NCBI RefSeq assembly: GCF_021134715.1 | Contig: NC_060019.1 | Location: 124,001 to 188,000 of the forward strand | Origin: Daphnia pulex | Lineage: Eukaryota; Arthropoda; Branchiopoda; Diplostraca; Daphniidae | Direction: 5' to 3' | DNA length: 64,000 nucleotides | Shown: positions 33,346 to 43,422 of the stretch, in pieces | Layout of the letters: each line of letters starts with the position of its first letter | Numbering within the stretch: position 1 is the stretch's first letter | Program-made: the position numbers and the translations under genes | The notes under the pieces: model-generated | Told to the model about the DNA's origin: nothing | The model's database searches: none | Seen by the model: only the letters and a program-made list of their open reading frames with translations

Positions 33346-36300
33346 TCAATCCGCAATTTCCCTTTCCAGTTGTTCCTTGATGTCGGACAAAGTTCTTGAA
33401 GGGGGGATTTGCGTCGAAGGTTTCTCATTGTATTTTTTGGCAATTTCGTTGTTGTAAGTGGTTAAAATGTATTCGCGCAATGGCAATTCTTCGTTGATGC
33501 GAGGATTTCTCCATCCGGGAAAGACCTTGGCATATTCTCTGTATAGATAAGAGACAGTCGAATCGTCAAGTTGAAATGTACGATCATCTTCGTAAGATTG
33601 ACTGCATGTCATGTGAACCAATTCATCAGTGTGTATGTAAGATAGTCCTGCAACTCCCCCTGGTTGATGGACTGCATCATGAGGTCTGTCTTGTGTGTCG
33701 TGATTGGCCGCTTCGATGCACAGACTCTTACACAATTGACAAAAAGCGTCGCATCGAGGCAAAGCTGCTTTATCGTTCACATCTTTCATATACTGGACCA
33801 CTTTTGGACTCAGTTGTTTTGAAAATTTGTTTTTATCTTTAATAGCTTCTTGCTTTTCTAGCACTTCAATTAATGTTTTCAAGCAGGTCTTTTGAAATTC
33901 CTCCTTCTCTTCGTTGTCGCAGTCTTCGTATTCGCCACTGCAATCGATTCGAAATGCCGAGCCCAAAATTTCGCTCTGCAAATAACCATCTAAAAATTCT
34001 TTTCGTAAATGATCGACAAAAGTTTGCGCTTTTTCTTTGTCGACTTCGACTGCTGCCGCTTTGCTAATTGCATCTCTCAAACGATTTTTGAAACTTCTCC
34101 ATTGTTCGTCGACGTGGGGGACCTTTTGAGCGATTAAGAGGTGGAGCACGTCTGCGTAAAACCACTGAGGATTTCTTAAATAATCGAGTACTTGATCCAG
34201 TTGATTTCTTTCCAGCAAGTCGATCAAATGGAGATCCATGTGCTTTTGCATGTATCTGGCGTCGTATAGCCAACGCTCGTTTCGAATTCTTCGACAAGTC
34301 CTCTGCACCATATCATTTTCAAATGCTGCAGAAAACAAAGAAAGAATTCAATTATTATTAGTTTTGTGGGTGATATAATTAAAATTACCTGGAATAATGT
34401 GTTCTTCCAATAAGTCTGCCATGTAAGTAGCGAACAGTTTGGTCTTTGCCACGCCATTTGACACCATCATGAAATAATACCAACGCAGATTTTCTTTGTT
34501 GGACTCGAGTTTCGCTGGCACAGAGTTCTCTTTTTCCCATTGATCTTGAACTTTCTTCATCAAATTGACTGTAAGTTCCATACCATACTGAAACATACTC
34601 TCAACAACGGAATTCTCACCAAGTTGGTGTTCGCTAAGTTTTGAATCTATTTCACGAATAACATGAGAAACTATGCTATTGTCATAACAGAGCGTCCCAG
34701 CTGTGATTCTGTTTACGGCGTCGTTAACAGAATCAGCACACATGTTGACGGGATTTTGTTTTTTCTTTTCTCTCTCATTGCCGTTGTCATTAATAAAGGT
34801 AGAACCAAGACGTTTTAAATATTCAATCAAGCCACTTGACTTTTGGTCTTTGTTATTCTTCCCTGCTGGCAGGTTTGGATCAATAGGGAGTTTATTAGTC
34901 CAATTTATTTCAATTTGTTTTTTCTTTATCACGCTGCTGTTCTGACACACTTGCTTTTATTTCACGTTGAACGTCTGTGCTAGGAAATTCATTTTTCGCT
35001 TCATCCAAGATTTTTTTGAACATGTCTTCAAATTTTTTATTCTTTTCATTGTCTTTCCAGTCGGTAACTTTTGAATTCTTGAAAAATGCGTTGATTTCCT
35101 GACGCATCTTTTTTTTGTATTCTTCCACACGATTGTCGTAATGGAACAGTGTATCGTAGGCGCTTTTCAGTTTCAATCTCCAATTAAAATCTTGGTCGTT
35201 CTTGTTGCGATCCCACATAATTTGAAATTGGAGTTGCCACTTTTCTTGGCCTTTTTTGTTCACCACGTCATCCACCGCTGTATTTAGTTCTACAACCGTG
35301 GCATGTATTTCAGCGCAAAGTTTGTCTTTGAAGTATTCAAAGGAATCTGACTGTTTTCTTTCTTGTTTACCTCTTTCTTCGATCGATTTTATCATTTCTT
35401 GTTTTACTTTTTTAAAGGACTTTTCGTAAGCCTCAGCCAATTTTCGTTCAATCCTTTTGTACTCCACACGATTGTCGTAATGGTTTTTCTGAATTGTGAA
35501 AAATTTGATTCTTGAAACAACTTCGGCCGATGAAATCCTCTCGTTGGGATTGGCCTTCAACATTTCCATGATGATCGCGTGCATGGGATGTTCTTTCATT
35601 TCTGCAATGAAATTTCACCCAGATGTAATTTGCTATTTCAATCTGGCTTATGATCATATCATGGAACTTACTTGGCATATTGACTGGCTCATTTTTAAAA
35701 ATGTTTGGTAGAACATTGATAGGTGAACCGAAAGGATGATCACCGCCTAATAGATAATAGCCGAAAACGAGTCCCGCGCTAAAAACGTCGCTCTTGACGG
35801 TTCCTCTTGGACGAATGTCGGGTGTTGTCGTCGTTGTTTTACCACCATTTCCTTCTTCATCAAATATCTTCAATATTTCAGGGGAATGTCAGTTGTGGGT
35901 TCCTCTCATTCCACTAATGGAATGACTTCCTGTTGGGTTGACTTGTTTGCTAAGTCCGAAATCGGCCCATTTCATTACGACTTTTTCTCCAGTGGTATCT
36001 ACCCAGATGAGAACGTTTTCGGGTTTGAGATCTCGATGGATCAATCCCTTTTCGTGAATGTGTTCCATTCCCTGGGCCAACTGGAGGCAAACTTCTTCAT
36101 CGGGAGGCATGAGTCCACGGTATTTTCCCGGTTTCTTGTCATCCAAGAATTTTTGATCCAGTGATGCCTGGCAAAATTCCAGCGCATAAATTCTGATTTG
36201 ACAGAACAAAATATTAGAGTTTTTATTTTTTTTTTCACTCGTAAATTTTATACACCTGAAATCGTGGTTGCTTTCAACGTGATAAAGTTTGACGACATTT

Positions 36301-36799
36301 GGATGATCTAATTCCTGTAGTGCTTCTTCTCCTCCTTTGTTGTTTTCAACGTTTTCGATTTGAATTCGCTTGACGGCCACTTTTCTGTTCATCCACGTCC
36401 CTTCGTAAACGATTCCGTAAGCCCCTTTCCCTAAAACCTTTTGTCTGTCGATAGAAATCGACAGCGAAACACTTTGGTGTAAAAAACAAAGAAACATATT
36501 TTTAAACCAATTGATTCAAATATAATTGATGAAAGTTAATAAAATATTCACTGTTTAGTTGGAAATATTTACATTTAACAAACTTTTACCTTACTCAACT
36601 TGTTACTGTAAAATTGTTATCTAAAACAAATGACGTAGCAATTCATTTCTATTGAAATCTGGCGAATGTGCCCCCAATTATCTTGCCCAATTTTATTCTT
36701 TTTGGTTTTGACTTAGACGTTGACGACTCTCTGATAGGCTAATCTAATTATTCAATCAATGTTTAAACTTGCACTACTTTACTTTGAATTGGTAGCCAT
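33346..36799 (-). pseudogene. Kinase K2 fused to a long helical region with a VLIG/GVIN-type C-terminus; in-frame stop and frameshift
   Basis: Exons 36799-36783, 36471-36256, 36192-35672, 35601-34389 and 34325-33346 (about 980 codons). The N-terminal 300 residues are an IRE1/RNase L-like kinase with intact GKGAYGIVYEG, VAVKRI, HRDLKPEN and ADFGLSK. After the terminal NERISS, about 400 residues are charged helices. The last about 270 residues include CDAFCQLCKSLC, clustered His, HQPGGVAGL, a Cys and YREYAKVFPGW, which is the Cys/His signature found at the C-terminus of vertebrate very large interferon-inducible GTPases. Two breaks: TGA at 35891-35889 replaces the Trp of the N-W-x-(A/S)PE motif conserved in K1, K3 and K4, and one extra A in an A6 run (34916-34921) shifts frame. 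The reading frame resumes cleanly after each. Pseudogene, polymorphic allele or sequence error are all possible. Confidence 0.7.
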
Positions 36800-36868
36800 T
36801 TTCCCGACTGGGACGAGGTGTCCTTGAACGAGAAGAAAAATTATCACGCTTAAACTGTTGCAACTTGT

Positions 36869-36890
36869 CTCGCCACCAACTGCTGGCGAG
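36869..36890 (-). promoter_or_regulatory. Conserved dyad upstream of kinase K2
   Basis: CTCGCCA-N8-TGGCGAG, perfect 7-bp arms, 70 bp upstream of the K2 start codon at 36799. The same spacing is seen in K4 (69 bp). Confidence 0.6.
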
Positions 36891-37318
36891 TTACTGAAGT
36901 TCTTGCCTTTCCATCGGAAACTGGTGGCCACGTCACCACAAAAAAGGGCTTGTCGCCGCTTCTAAAATTATCAGGCGGAAAGTATCTTTTTCTCCGTATC
37001 ACACTCTTGTGGATTTATTGACTTGTTGTGGAGAAGATTTCTAACATGTCTGTTCAGAATATTTCTAAGGTCACGCCCCATACAAAACCCGTAGGCGGTT
37101 GTGGCCACAGTTTTTCCTGTTCACTTGACAACGAAGAAACTGTGAGAGCAAGTTGCTCTTTTCTGTAACTCTTATAAACGCAGTTGGGCAAAATCAAAAT
37201 CAGCCGAGACGATTCAAAAAGGGGGATTGGAGAATATGAATTGGTCTAAAATGATTAATGCGTAAAATAAGATGGACCTTGCGCTTTGCATTTAAAATCA
37301 AAAAGGTTCCGGAAAAAG

Positions 37319-37795
37319 ATGGATCCTCAAGGATTTGCTGAAGTTGATGTATGAATGAGTATGATGTAGAATGTATGATTCACGCGTCAATAGGCAATTT
37401 TGAATCAGATTTATGGATCTGCTGCTGGTGATGGTAACAATGCCAGCACGCTTTACCAAGGCATTCAGAATACAGGCGCCATTGACATTTTGAAAGAGAA
37501 TGTCGACTGTTTGGCGTCGACGAATTCTTATTTCGTCTCGGTCTGGTCAGCTGATAACCGGAAACGAGTCCAAGAAGCTTGCGCCAGGATTTTGAGGCAA
37601 GTGTGGGATAAACGGAACGTGTTTACTCATCAGCGGATTACCAATTTGGATTTTTGGAGGGACATGCTCGGTCGAATGATCGCCTTTTGCCATTTGTTAT
37701 TTAACCATGAGATGGACACTGACAGATCGAATGCTTTCCAGTCGCAGTGTGAATCGCAGTTGGTCAACATGGATGTTGAAAATCATCTCTATTAA
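37319..37795 (+). CDS. Small HEPN-like protein (putative ribonuclease-type R-x4-H motif)
   Basis: Two exons (37319-37348 and 37409-37795, donor GTATGA, acceptor TCAG) give 138 aa from MDPQGFAEVD. The protein is predicted helical. It contains WDKRNVFTH, an R-N-x3-H arrangement that matches the R-x4-6-H active-site motif of HEPN nucleases, followed by a long amphipathic helix (DFWRDMLGRMIAFCHLL), the usual HEPN layout. It is the only likely gene in the cluster on the plus strand and lies divergently upstream of K2. IRE1 and RNase L carry a HEPN-family (KEN) nuclease directly after their kinase, which these kinases lack. A functional link is inference. It may also be a fragment of a DZIP3-type HEPN gene. 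Confidence 0.45.
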
Positions 37796-38878
37796 CCTTT
37801 GTCGATTCCAAAGAGAATAACAAAAGACACTTTCAGTCGTGAGTAATAATCTGACAATTGGAAGCTTCTTTTGTTCTTCTTCTCCATTTTATTGCATCTC
37901 ATCTGCTTTGATCTAACCAACGATTGATGTCTAACCGTCTTTGATTGTCTAACCAATGAATACCGAGCTCTTATGCCAAAGCCGGCCAAAGCTTTTTCTT
38001 TTTCTCCCCTTTGGTTATTGTATTATTGCACGCACTCAGCTCTAGGCTGCTGACGTTATTGTATGTGGTGCTGCTGCACCGCGGGTTTGTTGTTCAAGTT
38101 TTGATGATCCGCCCATTGCTGCTGATTAACCGACCAATCGGCACGAGACAGCGCCAACGCCATGTAAGGTGATGAGGAAGGTGGGACCGTGACTGTGTGA
38201 GACGTGCAATCGGTTGTCTAATATTATTTTAACAGCAGGGCTAAGATCAGTAAGAAGACCATAAAAACACCATAAACATTTATCACTTATTCGACTGATG
38301 TCCGTCCCCGAGGAGGAAGCGAGCAATCTCATTTTTTATTGCTCTTCTTTTATCTTCAGATTATCCATCTCTCTCTTTTTCGTGACTGTTAGGCATCGAA
38401 CAACTAAAAGTTAAAAGTCAAGGCTGACCTCCATGATATTGGAAATGACTATGAAAAGACATCTGCTTTTCTTCGCATTCTATTCGACTCTTTATTTAGT
38501 ATGATTCTATTTCCACGATGTCGCCAGTTTCTAAGAAAAGGTTGCGTCATGCGTATATAATACTCCATTCCACCTCTTTCTTTCCCCTTATTCCTTAATT
38601 TATTGCATCAACAATCGGCTAATAAAAAACGTCTAGCCGGTCGTGATGCTTGGCGAGATTGGGTCCGCCAGCGGCTCTTTTTCTTTTCTTTACCCCCACA
38701 CGGACCACCAATAAGAATTTTTATTTTCTTTTATATTCATGTGAACGAAATTAAACTAAATTAATTTCGCACTATTGATACTTGTTACATTCCATTCGCC
38801 AATTTGAAATGAGCAGGGCTAAAGGTTAAAATTGCTTGGGGCCATGCCATACTGTTATGGTCTTATGGAGTCTTCTGT
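37796..38878. other. Intergenic, no gene seen
   Basis: The 3' flanks of the HEPN-like gene and of K3. A short stretch (about 38190-38250, GTGCAATCGGTTG...) resembles 62885-62950 near K5. That is consistent with duplicated 3' flanks of kinase copies. Confidence 0.4.
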
Positions 38879-39851
38879 TTATTCTCCCTTGTTGATTCTT
38901 GAAACAACGTCGGCCGATGAAATCCTCTCGTTGGGATTGGCCTTCAACATTTCCATGATGATCGCGTGCAGCATGGGATGTTGCTGTTTTATTTCTGCAA
39001 TCATATCAAAATTTAATTTGCTATTTAAATCTGGCTTATTAAGAAAAGGAACATACTTCTCAGAATGACTGGCTCATTTTTGAGAATGTTTGCTGGAACA
39101 TTTATAGCAGAACCGAAAGGATGATCACCGCCTAATAGATAATAGCCAAAAACAAGTCCCGCGCTAAAAACGTCGCTCTTGACGGTTCCTCTCGGACGAA
39201 TGTCGGGTGACGTAGTTTTACCAACATTTTCTTCCGTCATTATCTTCAAAATTTCCGGCGCCATCCAATTGTGGGTTCCTCTTACTCCACTCATGGAATG
39301 ACTTCCTCTTTCGTTCACTTGTTTACTAAGTCCAAATCCCGACCATTTCATTAAGACTTTTTCTCCAGTGGAATCTACCCAGATGAGAACGTTTTCGGGT
39401 TTTATATTCCGATGGATCAATCGTTTTCCATGAATGTGTGCCAATCCCTTTGCCAACTGGAGGCAAACTTCTTCTTCTGGCGGCATTTTCTCGCGATAGT
39501 TTTTCTGGGCCTCGTCACCGTTGAATAGTTGACTCAGTGATAATTGGCACAGTTCCAGTGCGTAATATCTGATTTGTTCAAACAACAAAATTATTAGAGC
39601 ATCTTTATTTTTTAATCTCCTGGAAAATTTGATTTACCTGAAATCAAGGTCGCTTTCAACGTGATAAAGTTTGACGACATTTGGGTGATCTAATTTCTGC
39701 AGAGCTTCTTCTTCTTTGTTGTTTTCAACGTTTCGATTTGAATTCGCTTGACGGCCACTTTTTTGCCCTTCCACGTCCCTTGGTAAACGGTCCCGTAACA
39801 GCCCCGCCCTATCAATTTGCACCTGTCTAGGATAATACAAGTCAACACCAT
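38879..39851 (-). pseudogene. Kinase K3: frameshifted and catalytically dead paralogue
   Basis: Exons 39851-39638, 39568-39057 and 38994-38879. Same family as K1 (RGCYGTVYQG, VAVKRI, ALELCQLSL, SDVFSAGLVFGYYLLGGDHPFG, NERISS). Exon 1 lacks one A in the run after CAAATCG (near 39733), so the frame breaks after VAVKRIQI and resumes one base later. Both catalytic aspartates are also replaced: HRD reads HRN (HRNIKPEN) and DFG reads GFG (WSGFGLSK). Even with the frame restored it could not be a normal phosphotransferase. The promoter dyad is retained with one mismatch. Confidence 0.75.
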
Positions 39852-39897
39852 CTTCTCTCGGCTCACGCTCACGACCGTCCAAGACTTGACTGCTTGA

Positions 39898-39919
39898 CTC
39901 ACCAACTGTTGATGGCGAG
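39898..39919 (-). promoter_or_regulatory. Conserved dyad upstream of kinase K3
   Basis: CTCACCA-N8-TGGCGAG, one arm mismatch, 47 bp upstream of the K3 ATG at 39851. Confidence 0.5.
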
Positions 39920-40246
39920 TTGCCGATCAAAACTTGCCTTCCCGTCGGAAACCGGCCACGCCCCTTTCCAACAAACTGGGCTCGGCCGAATGAAGCTTCC
40001 GCCCCAGTGTGAATCAGATCATCCGCTCATAGGTTTTCTTTTTTGGTGTTCTTTCTTAAACTGATTGAGATGGTTGATCTATTTTTTGTGCCCACTAACT
40101 AACTAACCTAACCAAACAAAAGTCGTGGGTTACAAAATCCACGTTGAAAGTTTTGAAAAATTTATGAATCAAAAAAGAAACGCGAGCCAATGTCACGTCG
40201 TTGGTCGTTAATCCTCCTTCATTTTAAATTTCTCCTTGGGGAAATT

Positions 40247-40530
40247 TTAGTCGAAAAGTTTCTTGTTATATTTTTTGGCAATTTTGTTGTTGTACTCAGC
40301 TGAAATGTAGTCGCGCAATGGCAATTCTTCGTTGATGCGAGGATCTTGCCATCCAGTAAAGACCTCGGCAGTCTCTCTGTAGGAATAAGCGACAGCAGTC
40401 GAATCTGAAATTTCCTTTTAGGAAAAATGTACAGTCTTCTTCGTGATGAGATCTGTCTCCATGACATGCATCGACTGCATGTCGTGTGATCCAATTCCTC
40501 GGTGTTTGCATAATGCAGTTGGATTTTCAT
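40247..40530 (-). pseudogene. Relic of a K2-type C-terminal (VLIG/GVIN-like) domain
   Basis: With frame changes the minus strand reads ANTEELDHTTC, then YSYRETAEVFTGWQDPRINE, ELPLRDYI and NNKIAKKYNKK to a stop at 40247. This is colinear with the end of K2 (HTDELVHMTC, YREYAKVFPGW, NPRINEELPLREYI, NNEIAKKYNEK). No kinase is found upstream, so it is the stump of a lost K2-like copy. Confidence 0.7.
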
Positions 40531-40599
40531 TTCAACATAATAAAAAAAAATACAAATAAAAAATACATAAAATTTTTATTAATCCTGTTTCAAGTGTTA

Positions 40600-41640
40600 A
40601 TTTCGTGTGTTTTTTTTTAGACGAGGCCATATTTTTTTACTCTTCAATCAGCAGGAGACACTCCATTTCCAACTGTCCGGATCGTCCGAGGGATTGTCAC
40701 ACCTCCATCATCGCGATGAATATGTCAAGGATTCAAGGTAGGAGACTTTTGATAGTCGATATTTCAACTTTCTTGTCATTATTTGAGTGATGCATTGGCG
40801 TCGTCAAAATTTGAAGTCAACTTCCAGCGCGAGTATTACCCGAGCTTAGACAATTCCAATCTCGTAATTTTGTGAACAGTTCCATCCCTATCCGAAATTG
40901 GATTCATTTCTTTTCCCCTCGATTAAGGACGCAGTTATACTTGCGTTCTGGTTGTCTTTCGTTCTTATTGGAAAAGGTTTGGCGTTGCTGCGGGGCAAAA
41001 CTGCACTTCTCTCTTTAATTATCTTTGCCTCGTTGTCATTTTATGGCACGAATAAGTCTTGCCTATACTCAAATGAGAAATAATCGTAAATCAATTTCGT
41101 GCCGGGAATTTCGACGTTGCTACCCGCAAGGTTTTCTGTTGATGGCGTTCCACAAATTGTAAATTGCCGACAGCTCAATATCGCCATTTTCATAACAGTT
41201 TTATTGCCGAAATTTCGTTCGGTCTTGTATAATGCCTTCCAGATTGTCGTGTAACCGAACAAACACAAGACGAAGACCTTTTTTGGTAATTGTTATTGAT
41301 TATTTAAAATTAAATCAGTCTTTTCATTTTTTCAACATTTTAAATTCCGTCAAGAACTTGTGGTCTTTCTGGCTTAATCGATTGTGAAAGGTTGGGCCTT
41401 TTCCATGTGTCTGCAGCAGCTTGTTTTTTTTTTCTGATGATGACGTCTATTGCCCTGCTGATGCAGCATCTGTGTACAAATCAACAAAAGCGAAACTTGG
41501 TTTTCCTTTTATTGGTCTTGAATTTTCGTCAAGCGGCCTTGCAGGTTTTATAGTTAGGATTTGGATTGAATTTTCAGATTTTAGTTGGCATTTATTTATC
41601 AATTGATTTGAAACTTTATATACTCTGGATGTGGATAATG
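40600..41640. other. Exon-like stretches, unresolved
   Basis: An acceptor-like T-run and AG (40611-40620) leads a plus-strand open stretch ending at an AAG|GTAGG donor (40739). On the minus strand 41268-41041 is open for 75 codons (FGYTTIWKALYKTERNFG onward). Neither can be extended into a gene, and both may be remnants related to the unresolved region at 29.5-31.1 kb. Confidence 0.25.
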
Positions 41641-41849
41641 TATTTCTGCTAGGTCATTTCAATTGCCATATACTTTGGATTCACTGAGCATTCTTTTATA
41701 CTCGTGATATATTCATGCGGATATTCATCTTTGAAATGAACGTGCGTGAACGACTTCGTATAGTCTAAAGTAGTGAAGAAATGTTTGACGATGAAATGGG
41801 TGTATTTGAAACAACAGAAAACAAACACGTAGAACTAATATAATCTTTG

Positions 41850-42927
41850 TTAGTCAACATCATCAATTGTGAATAGTACTTTGAACGGGTCTGGTGATTG
41901 AAGCGCATTTTCTATTTCAGGGATAGTCTGTACACTGTCCTCGTTGAACATGATTTGAATGCCTTTAGAAGCTCTTTCACACGATTCTATCAACTCCTTT
42001 TGCGCTTGTTTTTTTTTTTTCGGGTTCGATGGCCACCATTCCGTGGATGTTCCTCAAAGGTCCCATGATGTAGCTGTTTGAGACTTTGACGTACGTGGCA
42101 GCGATGTGATGTGACTTGATGGACGTTTTCAGCAATTTCTTCATTGGAACGGTCATTACGAAATCAATAAAAAAAGTATCTTCTTGGGCATCTTTGGCAT
42201 GTTTGAGAAACATGTTTTGTTTTTTCGAAACTTTTTTTATGTGCTTGTTAAAGAATTGGAAGTACAGGGTCATACCAGCCCAATTTTCCTGCAATTCGCT
42301 AAGTAGTTTCATTCCGTCTTTTAAGATTTGCATTGGATCTGTACTGATGTCTTTTTCAACATGAATGTGCATATTTTTTAAACTTTTAGTGAACTCATCG
42401 CACATTTTTTTTATCTCCTTCTCGGATTTTTTCTGACCATTTATAGCTGCTTCTTGGCGCCTTTTTTTCTCCTCAATATTTGCATACATTGCATCTTGAA
42501 TCTCTTGCTCTTTTCTTCCATGGCTGGCCGACATCGCCAGCAGAACTTGGTTAATCAAATAACTCAATAAGTTGAAAGCGTCGAGTTCCTCCTCTGACCG
42601 TTTCAGTCCGTCGTCGGCTGCTTGTTTGATGCATTCCAGCCGTCTGGGCACCAATTTCTCTATGTCGACTTTGCTGTCGGATTTGATTATTGTGACGCAA
42701 TCTATTACATAAAAAGCCAACTGGGCCACCTGTAACTGAATCTTTTCCATGTTGGTATGCGCCTTCTTGAAAGCATTGTAAGCGTCGTTGACGATTTGCA
42801 CCAGAGTTGTGCGGAAACTGCTCGGATGTTTAATTAAAGGAATGTGCGTTTTGTCGATCTGGTCAATTCGGAAATCCGTCAACTGCGACGTGCGAATCAT
42901 CAGTTGGCTCAAGACACCGATGATCAT
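41850..42927 (-). CDS. Uncharacterised long-helix protein with a homopolymer frameshift
   Basis: From ATG 42927 the frame reads about 300 residues: helical, with two hydrophobic stretches (QLAFYVIDCV; FNLLSYLINQVLLAMSAS), a charged coiled segment (IEEKKRRQEAAINGQKKSEK) and WAGMTLYFQFFNKHI. It then stops at 41977, just after a run of 12 A (42009-42020). With 11 A the frame continues QAQKELIESCERASKGIQIM and on to an acidic end (FTIDDVD) at 41850, with better protein character. So an indel in the run is likely. The open frame also extends upstream to an AG acceptor near 43014, so a first exon may be missing. No family is recognised. Confidence 0.5.
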
Positions 42928-43227
42928 GGGGGCCCGAACAAGCTCATGCCACTTGGTGTCATCCGTGTCATCCTCGGTAGAAACTACACCGAGATAGTGC
43001 AGCTGGATATAACTATAATCAATATGAAAAGTAAAACAAATTAATCAATTCGTATAACGCAAATTTCGCATTAGACTTTGAACTTTGACTTGTGATATAA
43101 TTGCGCTACTCAATATGTAAACGTTTCATTTTTTAAAAAGTCATTTGCTTTTTGGACCATTTTGGAAAGTATAAGTCTATTTGGGGAGGCATGTAATACT
43201 CCCTCCTGCTAGTTGCAAAAGTGCTGT

Positions 43228-43360
43228 GTCGTATAAAGGCTGTCGGCCCCAGAACGAGTGCCTTCATTCACTTCTGCTGCAGATGGAGGAAGAATCAAAT
43301 GATAAAACATCGTCTCCTACAGTTAAGCTACATCAAACTTCAGGGAGCTGTACCCTTCAG
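43228..43360 (+). other. Orphan promoter and first exon
   Basis: GTATAAAGGC (TATA-like, 43228) lies 54 bp before ATG 43282. The frame MEEESNDKTSSPTVKLHQTS runs to a CAG|GTACTT donor at 43359. Downstream is the 3' end of K4, so no second exon is evident. It may be a 5' gene fragment left by rearrangement. Confidence 0.3.
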
Positions 43361-43422
43361 GTACTTTAAAATTGGAAATTTTGTTGCCAATTCCCAATGA
43401 TTGTTTGCAAAATTTGGTTGAA

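Noticed and set aside
35889-35891. Selenocysteine at the K2 in-frame TGA
   Set aside because: Paralogues have Trp (TGG) there, not Cys, and no SECIS-like structure was recognised. A point mutation is simpler.
40247-40530. A functional 103-codon minus-strand gene in this interval
   Set aside because: The meaningful similarity (to the end of K2) is spread over different frames, so it is a relic.
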